DNA of 64,000 nucleotides from Enterobacteriaceae bacterium RIT693 (GCA_009668225.1 WJYK01000011.1:83161-147160); one strand, 5' to 3'. Positions 35,262 to 43,015 are shown, counted from the stretch's first letter. The notes: generated by a model from the letters alone, not told the origin. Made by a program: numbers and translations.

Positions 35262-36611
35262 ATGTCTCAAACCGTAGTCGCCAAATTTGGCGGTACCAGC
35301 GTCGCCGACTTCGACGCGATGAACCGCAGCGCCGATGTCGTACTGGCCGATAGCCATGTCCGCGTCGTGGTCCTTTCCGCCTCCGCTGGCGTGACCAACC
35401 TGCTAGTTGCTCTGGCCGAAGGGCTCGAAGCAACCGAGCGCTTCGTCAAGCTCGATGCCATTCGCAAAATCCAGTACAACATCGTTGAACGCCTGGCGAG
35501 CCCGGAAGTTATCCGCGAAGAGATCGATCGCCTGCTTGAGAATATCACGACGCTTGCGGAAGCCGCCTCTCTTGCGACCTCAACCGCGCTGACTGACGAA
35601 CTGGTCAGTCACGGCGAACTGATGTCCACCCTGCTGTTTGTTGAGATCCTGCGTGAACGTAGCGTTGAAGCGCAGTGGTTCGATATTCGTAAAGTCATGC
35701 GTACCAATGACCGCTTTGGCCGTGCCGAGCCGGATATCGCAGCGCTGGCGGAGCTGGCAAGCCAGCAAATGCTGCCGCGCCTGGCGGAATCGTTGGTGAT
35801 CACTCAGGGCTTTATCGGCAGCGAAGAAAAAGGCAGAACGACCACCCTTGGCCGCGGCGGCAGCGACTATACCGCGGCATTGCTCGGCGAAGCGCTGAAT
35901 GCCGCTCGTGTGGATATCTGGACCGACGTGCCGGGCATCTACACCACTGACCCACGCATGGTGCCAGCGGCAAAACGTATCGATCGCATCGCCTTTGAAG
36001 AAGCCGCTGAAATGGCCACCTTCGGGGCGAAGGTCCTGCACCCGGCCACGCTGCTGCCCGCCGTACGCTGTGATATCCCGGTGTTTGTTGGCTCCAGTAA
36101 AGATCCGGCCGCAGGCGGGACGCTGGTGTGCAAAAAAACCGAGAATCCGCCGCTCTTCCGCGCCCTTGCGGTACGCCGTAAGCAAACGCTGCTGACGCTG
36201 CACAGCCTGCATATGCTGCATTCACGCGGTTTCCTCGCGGAAGTGTTTAGCATTCTGGCTCGCCACAATATTTCCGTGGATCTGATAACCACCTCCGAAG
36301 TGAGCGTGGCATTGACCATGGACACCACCGGCTCTACCTCCACCGGCGACAGCCTGCTGACCACCGCGCTGCTGACCGAGCTTTCATCGCTGTGCCGCGT
36401 GGAAGTCGAAGAGAACCTGGCGCTGGTTGCTATCATCGGTAATAAGCTGTCCCAGGCCTGCGGCGTAGGCAAAGAAGTGTTCGGCGTGCTCGACCCGTTC
36501 AACATCCGCATGATTTGCTACGGCGCATCCAGCTACAACCTGTGCTTCCTTGTGCCGGGCAACGATGCCGAGCAGGTGGTGCAGAAGCTGCACCGCAACC
36601 TGTTTGAATAA
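35262..36611 (+). CDS. lysC: Lysine-sensitive aspartokinase III
   Basis: Phosphorylates aspartate, the first step to lysine, threonine, methionine and diaminopimelate; feedback-inhibited by lysine. The 449-residue protein has the kinase opening VAKFGGTSVADFDAM, the catalytic segment TTTLGRGGSDYTAALLGEAL near 198 and FGAKVLHPATLLP near 250. Two ACT domains follow, with HSRGFLAEVFSILARHNISVDLITTSEVSVAL cut near 320-350. The start is set by GAGGTAGTTATG, the sequence controlled by the upstream riboswitch. Confidence 0.97.
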   Translation: MSQTVVAKFGGTSVADFDAMNRSADVVLADSHVRVVVLSASAGVTNLLVALAEGLEATERFVKLDAIRKIQYNIVERLASPEVIREEIDRLLENITTLAEAASLATSTALTDELVSHGELMSTLLFVEILRERSVEAQWFDIRKVMRTNDRFGRAEPDIAALAELASQQMLPRLAESLVITQGFIGSEEKGRTTTLGRGGSDYTAALLGEALNAARVDIWTDVPGIYTTDPRMVPAAKRIDRIAFEEAAEMATFGAKVLHPATLLPAVRCDIPVFVGSSKDPAAGGTLVCKKTENPPLFRALAVRRKQTLLTLHSLHMLHSRGFLAEVFSILARHNISVDLITTSEVSVALTMDTTGSTSTGDSLLTTALLTELSSLCRVEVEENLALVAIIGNKLSQACGVGKEVFGVLDPFNIRMICYGASSYNLCFLVPGNDAEQVVQKLHRNLFE

Positions 36612-36628
36612 CTAAATAACCGAGAAGA

Positions 36629-36667
36629 AAAAGGCCCGGCAACATCGCGTATACCGGGCCTTTTTTA
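36629..36667. terminator. Terminator between lysC and the RNA-repair operon
   Basis: AAGGCCCGG and CCGGGCCTT form a 9-bp stem around a 13-nt loop, followed by TTTTT on the plus strand and preceded by A residues. It ends lysC and reaches the last codons of the convergent nucleotidyltransferase gene, so it may end both transcripts. Confidence 0.9.
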
Positions 36668-37453
36668 TGTGTTCAATACGGTTTTCATCAACAGCCGGTC
36701 GAGTTCGCGGCTATCGCCCTCCCGGCTGTCCGGCAGCTCGGGCGGGATTTCACCTCGCGCCAGCTCAGAGACGATAAACTCATGCAACAGCGGCCGACGC
36801 GGGCCGTATTTCGCTTCTCCGACGCCCCGTTTGATCTCCAGCAGCTCGTCCACTTCCTTACGCAGAGACGCATCCAGGTTACTTCCCGCCAGCAATTCAG
36901 CAAAACGCATCGGCGGGACGCCCTTTCCTTCTTCTACCCAACGCATAGCCAGCAGCGGGCGCAGCACGTAGAAGTACTTTTTCAGACGCACTTCATCGCC
37001 CTGCAGGTAGCCGCGAAAGTTTTTACGCGCCATGGAGTAATAGTGCCAGCGAGCCCGCAGCGGCGAAAACCAGCGGGGAACCTGCGCTTTCAGCTCGGCG
37101 ATTACAGCCTCATCCTGCTGATAAACAACCGGCGAATCCAGCCACTCGATTAGCGTCGGGTTCGCGCCCTTCAACAGGCCGAGCGCTTTACGCCATTCCC
37201 AGCCGCAGACATCCAGCTCATCATCAATAGGCAATTCAATCACATCCCTGCCGGCATCAACCCGCAGATACCATTCCGGGAGATGAACGTATAAAAACCG
37301 CACGTCATAATCGCTGTCCGGGGAAGCAAAACCCCAGGCCCGGCTGCCGGACTCGCAGGCATAAAGCACCCGTACGCCAAAGCGCCGTTCTACTTCTGCT
37401 AATTGATGCCGTACCCGCTCGCGCATTGCGGCATCTACTCCGTTGTAAGTCAT
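36665..37453 (-). CDS. Pol-beta-type nucleotidyltransferase of an RNA-repair operon
   Basis: A 262-residue predicted nucleotidyltransferase of the DNA-polymerase-beta superfamily (COG3541/YcgL-like). The active-site motif is GSRAWGF at residues 36-42 followed by the metal-binding DYD at 48-50, exactly the GS-X(9-11)-DxD pattern. A helical C-terminal domain follows (RWHYYSMARKNFRGYLQ, LKKYFYVLRPLLAMRWVEEG). The substrate is unknown; transfer of a nucleotide to RNA ends or to a protein are both possible. It lies 3 bp after rtcB with AAAGGATAAAAA as ribosome site and is the last gene of the operon. Such enzymes are recurrent neighbours of RtcB and tRNA-repair genes. Confidence 0.8.
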   Translation of the reverse strand: MTYNGVDAAMRERVRHQLAEVERRFGVRVLYACESGSRAWGFASPDSDYDVRFLYVHLPEWYLRVDAGRDVIELPIDDELDVCGWEWRKALGLLKGANPTLIEWLDSPVVYQQDEAVIAELKAQVPRWFSPLRARWHYYSMARKNFRGYLQGDEVRLKKYFYVLRPLLAMRWVEEGKGVPPMRFAELLAGSNLDASLRKEVDELLEIKRGVGEAKYGPRRPLLHEFIVSELARGEIPPELPDSREGDSRELDRLLMKTVLNT

Positions 37454-37456
37454 TTT

Positions 37457-38683
37457 TTATCCTTTTACACAGACGACCTGCCGGAGCGTATGCACAATTT
37501 CCACCAGCGAAGACTGCGCCGCCATGACGGCATCAATGTCTTTATAAGCCATCGGGATTTCATCAATTACTTCACTGTCTTTACGGCACTCAACATGGGC
37601 GGTGGCGCGTATCTGATCCTCAACGGTAAAGCGATTTTTAGCCGCCGTTCGGCTCATGGAGCGCCCGGCGCCGTGGCTACAAGAGCAAAAACTTTGTTCG
37701 TTACCCAGCCCACGCACGATAAAGCTTTTGGCCCCCATAGAACCTGGAATGATGCCCATCTGGCCTTTCTGTGCCGAAACAGCCCCCTTACGGGTGACCA
37801 GCACTTCCTCACCAAAATGCGTTTCCTGCTGCACGTAGTTATGATGGCAATTCACCGCTTCCTGCTGCGTCATAAACGGTTTGCTCACAATACGCGACAG
37901 CGCGGCCAGCACGCGAGACATCATGACCTCCCGATTATGGCGGGCAAAGTCCTGCGCCCACTCCACCGCTTCGATGTAATCATCGTAGTGCTGGCTGCCT
38001 GCCTGAAAGTAAGCCAGGTTTTTGTCCGGCAGATTGGCCATGTGCTGCTGCATATCCTTCTGCGCCAGGGCGATAAAAAGATTCCCGATGGCATTTCCCA
38101 CACCGCGCGATCCGCTGTGCAGCATCACCCATACTCTCTGCTGCTCATCCAGACAAACTTCAATAAAGTGGTTACCGGTGCCCAACGTCCCCATATGTTG
38201 ATAATTGTTGGTTTTCAGCAGCTTCGGGTATTTGTCCGTCAGGCGCTTAAATCGTGGTGCCAGCTGCGACCAATGCCCGTCAACCTCTTCAGGCGGTGTG
38301 CTCCACGCGCCTTTATCACGGCGAGAGCGCGTGTTGGTTCGGCCATGAGGCACCGCCTGTTCAATCGCACTGCGCAATCCGCTGAGGTTATCCGGCAGAT
38401 CGCCCGCCGCCAGCGAGGTGCGCACGGCAATCATTCCACAACCAATATCGACCCCAACCGCCGCCGGTATAATGGCGCCTTTAGTGGGAATAACGCTGCC
38501 GATAGTTGATCCTTTTCCGAGATGCACATCCGGCATCACCGCCAGATGTTTAAAAATAAACGGCATCTTCGCCGTGTTCAGCAATTGCTCGCGCGCCTCC
38601 GGCTCAACCGGTACGCCGTGGGTCCACATTTTTATCGGCGCGCTGTTTTCCGCCGCCAACAGTTGAAATTCGTTATGCTGCAT
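37457..38683 (-). CDS. rtcB: RNA-splicing ligase RtcB
   Basis: GTP- and Mn-dependent ligase joining RNA 2',3'-cyclic-phosphate or 3'-phosphate ends to 5'-OH ends. The 408 residues contain the metal-binding segment MPDVHLGKGSTIGSV and the essential cysteine C82 in VGVDIGCGM. NCHHNYVQ and the guanylylated histidine region CSCSHGAGRSMSRT near 337-340 are also present. The frame is open 24 codons further, but the ATG at 38681-38683 behind AAGGATAAGAAA matches RtcB starts. It lies 4 bp after the slipin gene. No rtcA (RNA 3'-phosphate cyclase) is nearby, unlike E. coli rtcBA. Confidence 0.96.
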   Translation of the reverse strand: MQHNEFQLLAAENSAPIKMWTHGVPVEPEAREQLLNTAKMPFIFKHLAVMPDVHLGKGSTIGSVIPTKGAIIPAAVGVDIGCGMIAVRTSLAAGDLPDNLSGLRSAIEQAVPHGRTNTRSRRDKGAWSTPPEEVDGHWSQLAPRFKRLTDKYPKLLKTNNYQHMGTLGTGNHFIEVCLDEQQRVWVMLHSGSRGVGNAIGNLFIALAQKDMQQHMANLPDKNLAYFQAGSQHYDDYIEAVEWAQDFARHNREVMMSRVLAALSRIVSKPFMTQQEAVNCHHNYVQQETHFGEEVLVTRKGAVSAQKGQMGIIPGSMGAKSFIVRGLGNEQSFCSCSHGAGRSMSRTAAKNRFTVEDQIRATAHVECRKDSEVIDEIPMAYKDIDAVMAAQSSLVEIVHTLRQVVCVKG

Positions 38684-38687
38684 TTTC

Positions 38688-39815
38688 TTATCCTTTGAGA
38701 TTAACCAGTCCGTGTAGAACCTGATCCAGGCCACCAAAAACGGAAATTTTATCAATGCGTTCCGCGACTCTTTCGAGCGTTTCCAGTTCCTTTAAGCGCA
38801 ACGCTACCGGGTTGTTTTCCATCACCTTTGCGGTATTCAGCAGCGAACGCGTGGCCGCCGTCTCTTCACGCCGACGAATTACATTGGCCTGCGCCGATTT
38901 CTCAGCCTCTACAAGCCGGGACAGAATGGTTTTCATGTCGCCCGGCAACACAATGTCTTTTACGCCCAGCGAGGCTATTTCGATACCGAACGGGGCTGTG
39001 CGGTTTTTTACCTGTGCGCTGACGACCTCATCAATAACTTGCTTATCCTCCAGCAACTCGTCCAGCGTTCGCGTCCCTACCGCTTCTCGCAGCGCAAATT
39101 GCAGCTCACGATACAAATGCTCTACTGGTTTAGTTAATTGGCCAAAAGCCTGTAACACATCGTTGTAGCGCCAGTTTGCGGCCATGTTTAAACGCAGGTT
39201 TACCTTATCTTTGGTCAGGATCTCCTGCCCACCGACCTCCAGAGCCTGCAGGCGGGTATCCACCACTTCGGCTTCAACCAAATGATTTATTTTCCACCAT
39301 GCGGTCATGCCCGGCGGTAACAGCGCCTGAGTTTCACCATCAATTTTTATGACGCCAACGTGCCAGGCTGGCACAGAAACGACCAGGATGGCATCTCGCC
39401 CTTTCACCGCGCCGCTTCGACGTGGCTGCAGAACTGCATTCATTATTTCGGCGGGCACCTGCACGGTTTGGGTATCGATGCGTGCCAGCGTCAACGTATC
39501 CCCGGCCTGCCAGAACAAACGCTGCGTTAAAGGGGGTAAAATTTCCTGCAAAATGCCGTTTACCGACAGAGCGCCAATTTCGCCATCCGCCAGATCCACG
39601 GTCAGGCAGTAGCGTTCAACCCAGTCGGGCTGGAAACGACGTAAATACAGCGCGAGCATTTCAGGAACTTCGCTGCCATCCAGATTCACCACCAGCACTT
39701 CCGGCTGGCTAAACCAAGGCAGCCGGTGTTCACCCGCTTCCAGAACCTGATAGTAATCGCCCTGCTTCGCCAGCAGCCCCAGTTGACCTTTGCGTATTGT
39801 TATTTTCTTCATCAT
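38688..39815 (-). CDS. Slipin/SPFH-domain protein of the RNA-repair operon
   Basis: A 375-residue stomatin/prohibitin-like (SPFH, band 7) protein. The SPFH domain spans roughly residues 130-320 (LVVSVPAWHVGVIKIDGETQALLPPGMTAWW in part, VEVVDTR-like VEAEVVDTRLQALEVGGQEILTKD in part, and FGIEIASLGVKDIVLPGDMK in part). A charged helical tail follows (EAEKSAQANVIRRREETAATRS). Unlike classical slipins, no N-terminal membrane hairpin is visible; instead about 130 residues form a separate N-terminal region that begins like a truncated second SPFH N-lobe (ITIRKGQLGLLAKQGDYYQVL). It is first in the operon after the tRNA-like RNA. The start at 39815 has AAGGA eight bases upstream; the ATG at 39812 is equally possible. 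Role unknown; perhaps a scaffold. Confidence 0.82.
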   Translation of the reverse strand: MMKKITIRKGQLGLLAKQGDYYQVLEAGEHRLPWFSQPEVLVVNLDGSEVPEMLALYLRRFQPDWVERYCLTVDLADGEIGALSVNGILQEILPPLTQRLFWQAGDTLTLARIDTQTVQVPAEIMNAVLQPRRSGAVKGRDAILVVSVPAWHVGVIKIDGETQALLPPGMTAWWKINHLVEAEVVDTRLQALEVGGQEILTKDKVNLRLNMAANWRYNDVLQAFGQLTKPVEHLYRELQFALREAVGTRTLDELLEDKQVIDEVVSAQVKNRTAPFGIEIASLGVKDIVLPGDMKTILSRLVEAEKSAQANVIRRREETAATRSLLNTAKVMENNPVALRLKELETLERVAERIDKISVFGGLDQVLHGLVNLKG

Positions 39816-39844
39816 TTTCCTGTTCCTTAAAAATCAGGCGCGGG

Positions 39845-39940
39845 TAAGGGAGCGAGACTGCAGGGGAATTCCTTTTTGCCTGCGGCCCGGCGCCATTACC
39901 GGCGACCCTCTTCGGAGCTTGCTGACAGCTCAAGGCTCCT
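39845..39940 (-). ncRNA. Structured leader between tRNA-like RNA and slipin
   Basis: Reading leftward, three stem-loops follow the tRNA-like domain: GGAG-C-CUUG paired with CAAG-CUCC (39939-39914), CGCC-GGUAAU-GGCG (39904-39891) and GCAGG paired with CCUGC (39883-39860). No coding frame of quality is present. This may be a second small RNA, a processing signal or simply the slipin 5' leader. Pairings were found by eye and not scored. Confidence 0.45.
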
Positions 39941-39961
39941 GTGTGACTTTCTTCGTTAACA

Positions 39962-40083
39962 ACCAGTTATGAATTGGGAATCGAACCCTTGTCTGTGCGT
40001 TCTCACCACGGAACACGCCCGAAAAACAGTCTGTACCGTTCCTGGCGTGCCGGTGGGGTTTAACCCCCTTTGTGCTAAACACA
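39962..40083 (-). ncRNA. tRNA-like (YrlA-like) non-coding RNA in the RtcR-controlled operon
   Basis: Downstream of the sigma-54 promoter lies a tRNA-mimic. A D-arm copy is formed by GUUC (40014-40011), the 8-nt loop CGUGGUGA with the GG pair, and GAAC (40002-39999). A canonical T-arm follows: GGG-UUCGAUU-CCC (39988-39976), with the T-loop pattern UUCRANN. Only 10 nt separate the two, so there is no anticodon arm. Upstream is a long imperfect hairpin: CACGCC and AGGAACGG pair with CUGUUUUU and GGCGUG around a UACAGA loop (40049-40014). ACCGG (40054-40050) can close the whole with CUGGU (39966-39962). A GGGG-UUAAA-CCCC hairpin lies at the 5' end. Bacterial YrlA Y RNAs are known to mimic tRNA D- and T-arms in RNA-repair operons; identity with that family is inferred. 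Confidence 0.7.
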
Positions 40084-40093
40084 TTTACGTTAT

Positions 40094-40109
40094 TGCCAGA
40101 AGCGTGCCA
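40094..40109 (-). promoter_or_regulatory. Sigma-54 promoter of the RNA-repair operon
   Basis: The minus-strand sequence TGGCACGCTTCTGGCA matches the sigma-54 consensus TGGCACG-N4-TTGCW at all but one defined position, with correct -24 GG / -12 GC spacing. Transcription should start near 40083, just before the tRNA-like RNA. RtcR, encoded divergently, is the expected activator. Confidence 0.88.
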
Positions 40110-40193
40110 GAAAATAAAAAAGATAAATAAATCCCATAACATTATGATTAATAGATATTTTAAAAATAAACCCTGGTTCAGGCCTTGTCGGAT

Positions 40194-40227
40194 ATAGCGC
40201 TATTTTTTATCCTTTAATATCGATATT
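40194..40227. promoter_or_regulatory. Candidate RtcR upstream activator sites
   Basis: Two perfect palindromes, ATAGCGCTAT (40194-40203) and AATATCGATATT (40216-40227), have centres 23 bp apart, about two helical turns. They lie about 115 and 138 bp upstream of the predicted sigma-54 start, the usual place for enhancer-binding proteins, and just before rtcR, so they could also serve autoregulation. The RtcR target is not known to me; this is inference from position and symmetry. Confidence 0.5.
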
Positions 40228-40244
40228 TATCTTTTAGGATAAAA

Positions 40245-41822
40245 ATGAAAAAACGGCGTGTGGTGATTGGCGTGCTGGGCACGGTGCTGGATAAACGCGG
40301 CAAGCGGGCAAATCGTTTCCATAAATGGCGACCAACGGTTGGCCTTTGCCAGCAGCCGGACTTCCCCGTTGACCGGCTCGAGCTGCTTTATCAGCCGAGA
40401 GATTCCGGCATGACGGAGCAGTTATCAGACGATATCGCGCGTGTTTCGCCCGATACGGAGGTACGCAGGCATCAGGTCACAATCAAAGATCCGTGGGACT
40501 TTGAAGAGGTGTACGCCGCCTTTCTTGATTTTGCTACCCGGTACGATTTCGATACCGAAAATGAAGAGTATTTGGTGCATATCACCACCGGAACGCATGT
40601 CGCACAAATTTGCTGGTTTCTCTTAACGGAGGCGCGCTACCTCCCCGCCAGCTTGCTGCAAACCAGCCCGGCCCAGAAAGGCACCCCAGAAGAAGGCTCT
40701 CCCGCAGGAACTTACTCGGTTATCGACCTCGATTTAAGTCGCTATACCACCTTAACCAGTCGCTTTCAGCGCGAGCAGCAACGGTCCATTTCTTTCCTGA
40801 AAGCGGGCATCGACACGCGAAATGCCACCTTTAACCAGCTTATCGATCGCATTGAGCGGGTTGCGCTCCGATCCGCGGCCCCCATGTTACTTACCGGCCC
40901 TACCGGGGCGGGCAAATCTTTCCTGGCAAAACGCATTTACCAGCTCAAGCAAGCTCGCCACCAGGTTGGCGGCAAGTTTGTGGCGGTAAACTGCGCCACG
41001 CTGCGGGGTGATAACGCGATGTCCACGCTATTCGGGCACGTCAAAGGGGCGTTCACCGGCGCGTTGACGGCACGTACAGGGCTATTACGTGAGGCCGACG
41101 GGGGCGTACTGTTTTTGGACGAAATCGCCGAGCTGGGGCTGGACGAACAAGCCATGCTGCTTAAAGCTATCGAAGAAAAAACGTTTTTTCCGTTTGGCTC
41201 CGATAAAGAGGTACAGAGCGATTTCCAGCTAATTGCAGGCACCCACCGGGATATGCGCCAGTGGGTTGCGGCGGGCCACTTTCGCGAAGATCTCTATGCC
41301 AGGATTAATATGTGGAGTTTTGCCCTGCCAAGTCTGGCGCAGCGGCGGGAAGACATTGCGCCCAACGTAGAGTACGAACTGCAACGCTTCTCTACCGAAG
41401 CACAAACGCAGATACGTTTTGATAAAGAGGCCAGGGACCATTATCTGAATTTTGCCTGTTCTGCACAGGCACAATGGCGCGGTAACTTCCGCGAGCTCAG
41501 CTCATCCGTATCACGTATGGCGACCCTGTCCGAGCAAGGGCGGATCGCGCTGGACACTGTGCAAGAAGAGATCTCGCAGCTTAAAGAGAGCTGGCAAATC
41601 GCCTCTCCCGAAACAACGCTCAATCTAGATATAGACTTGTTCGATAGGCGCCAACTTGAAACCGTGCTGGAGGTTTGCCGCCGCACCCAGTCGCTTTCCG
41701 AGGCCGGACGCGAACTCTTTGCCGTCTCGCGGTTGAAAAAGGCAAACCCTAATGATGCTGACCGCCTGCGTAAATATCTGGCGCGTTTTAACCTGAGCTG
41801 GGAGAGCGTCCACGACGGCTAA
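40245..41822 (+). CDS. rtcR: RtcR, CARF-domain sigma-54 activator of RNA repair
   Basis: Transcription activator of rtc RNA-repair operons. The 525 residues show an N-terminal CARF-type sensor domain (about 1-180; RVVIGVLGTVLDKRG at the start, HITTGTHVAQICWFLLTE near 108). A central AAA+ domain has Walker A GPTGAGKS near 211, the sigma-54 contact loop GAFTGA near 267 and Walker B GGVLFLDEIAEL near 285. A C-terminal helical DNA-binding region completes it (LETVLEVCRRTQSLSEAGRELFAVS in part). CARF domains sense nucleotide or RNA-end signals; the ligand here is unknown. It diverges from the slipin-rtcB operon. Its ribosome site, TTTAGGATAAAA, resembles those of rtcB and the nucleotidyltransferase. 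Confidence 0.96.
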   Translation: MKKRRVVIGVLGTVLDKRGKRANRFHKWRPTVGLCQQPDFPVDRLELLYQPRDSGMTEQLSDDIARVSPDTEVRRHQVTIKDPWDFEEVYAAFLDFATRYDFDTENEEYLVHITTGTHVAQICWFLLTEARYLPASLLQTSPAQKGTPEEGSPAGTYSVIDLDLSRYTTLTSRFQREQQRSISFLKAGIDTRNATFNQLIDRIERVALRSAAPMLLTGPTGAGKSFLAKRIYQLKQARHQVGGKFVAVNCATLRGDNAMSTLFGHVKGAFTGALTARTGLLREADGGVLFLDEIAELGLDEQAMLLKAIEEKTFFPFGSDKEVQSDFQLIAGTHRDMRQWVAAGHFREDLYARINMWSFALPSLAQRREDIAPNVEYELQRFSTEAQTQIRFDKEARDHYLNFACSAQAQWRGNFRELSSSVSRMATLSEQGRIALDTVQEEISQLKESWQIASPETTLNLDIDLFDRRQLETVLEVCRRTQSLSEAGRELFAVSRLKKANPNDADRLRKYLARFNLSWESVHDG

Positions 41823-41872
41823 AGCGCATAATTTGTTTGAATAATCTTCCTTGCCGCGATAAACAATACCCA

Positions 41873-41894
41873 GGGCCAGGCTCGATCCTGGCCC
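41873..41894. other. Perfect hairpin after rtcR
   Basis: GGGCCAGG, a CTCGAT loop and CCTGGCCC form an 8-bp GC-rich stem about 50 bp past rtcR. There is no T-run, so it is at best a weak or factor-assisted terminator. The rest of the gap to panS has no recognisable feature. Confidence 0.5.
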
Positions 41895-41991
41895 GCAATA
41901 ATAAGCCAACACAACACAAACGCCGATTCGTTCATGGCCTACCACCGCATAGTGGCCAGTCTGGCGACGAGGCATTCGCAAGGAAAATAAC

Positions 41992-42924
41992 ATGTTCGCC
42001 ACTCTAACCCGGCTGTTCCCGCTCTGGGCACTGCTGCTCTCCGTCGCTGCGTATTATACCCCCTCAACCTTTACGCCGATTGGCCCGTGGGTCAGCACGC
42101 TGCTGATGCTCATTATGTTTGGTATGGGCGTGCATCTTCGGATTGAAGACTTTAAACGCGTGCTGTCGCGCCCGGCTCCGGTGGCCGCAGGTATTTTTCT
42201 GCATTACCTGGTGATGCCGCTGGCGGCGTGGCTGCTGGCGATGCTATTCCATATGCCGCCCGACCTTTCAGCCGGGATGGTGCTGGTCGGCAGCGTAGCC
42301 AGCGGCACGGCGTCCAACGTCATGATTTACCTGGCCAAAGGCGACGTTGCGCTCTCCGTAACGATCTCTTCGGTCTCCACGCTGGTCGGCGTTTTTGCCA
42401 CACCGCTGCTAACCCGTCTCTATGTAGATGCCGACATTAAAGTCGATGTGATGGGCATGCTGGTCAGCATTCTGCAAATCGTCATCATCCCGATTGGCCT
42501 TGGCCTGATTGTGCATCACCTTTTCCCACGCGTGGTGAAGCGGGTGGAACCGTGGCTGCCCGCGTTTTCCATGCTCTGCATTCTCGCCATCATTAGTGCG
42601 GTTGTGGCAGGTTCGGCGTCACACATCGCCTCCGTTGGCCTGGTGGTGATTGTCGCGGTAATTCTGCATAACACTATTGGCCTGCTCGGCGGCTACTGGG
42701 GCGGACGCCTGTTTGGGTTTGACGAGTCCACCTGCCGGACGCTGGCTATCGAAGTGGGGATGCAGAACTCAGGTCTTGCGGCCACGCTGGGAAAAATCTA
42801 CTTCTCCCCGCTCGCTGCTCTACCTGGCGCATTGTTCTCCGTCTGGCACAATCTTTCCGGTTCCCTGCTCGCCGGCTATTGGTCTGGCAAGGTGATAACC
42901 TCGAAGCCTGATGACAAAAAATAA
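41992..42924 (+). CDS. panS: Ketopantoate/pantoate transporter PanS (BASS family)
   Basis: A 310-residue inner-membrane protein of the bile acid:sodium symporter superfamily, most like Salmonella PanS, which takes up ketopantoate and pantoate for coenzyme A synthesis. About ten hydrophobic segments are seen. Family blocks are [21 protein letters not shown], the crossover [23 protein letters not shown] in part near 100 and [25 protein letters not shown] in part near 255. Substrate is assigned by similarity only. A strong terminator follows. Confidence 0.82.
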   Translation: MFATLTRLFPLWALLLSVAAYYTPSTFTPIGPWVSTLLMLIMFGMGVHLRIEDFKRVLSRPAPVAAGIFLHYLVMPLAAWLLAMLFHMPPDLSAGMVLVGSVASGTASNVMIYLAKGDVALSVTISSVSTLVGVFATPLLTRLYVDADIKVDVMGMLVSILQIVIIPIGLGLIVHHLFPRVVKRVEPWLPAFSMLCILAIISAVVAGSASHIASVGLVVIVAVILHNTIGLLGGYWGGRLFGFDESTCRTLAIEVGMQNSGLAATLGKIYFSPLAALPGALFSVWHNLSGSLLAGYWSGKVITSKPDDKK

Positions 42925-42929
42925 TCGCT

Positions 42930-42956
42930 AAAAGCCTGCTGATGCAGGCTTTTTTG
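42930..42956 (+). terminator. Terminator after panS
   Basis: AAAAGCCTGC, a TGAT loop and GCAGGCTTTTTT make a perfect stem with T-run directly after the panS stop. Confidence 0.94.
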
Positions 42957-43015
42957 TCTCGTCGGCGCGGAGGGTTTGTTTTACACTGAACGTCCTTTCC
43001 CGGGAGATTGCAACG

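Noticed and set aside
37403..38509. 368-codon frame antisense to rtcB
   Set aside because: rtcB is complete on the other strand with all active-site motifs; the antisense product has no recognisable domain.
39962..40083. Canonical tRNA gene
   Set aside because: D-arm and T-arm are present but there is no anticodon arm, no 7-bp acceptor stem continuous with the T-stem and no CCA-type end; a tRNA mimic fits better.
39730..40142. Two short minus-strand frames (67 and 70 codons) in and around the tRNA-like RNA
   Set aside because: They cross the sigma-54 promoter, the D/T-arm structure and the slipin start; neither has a sensible ribosome site or protein-like composition.
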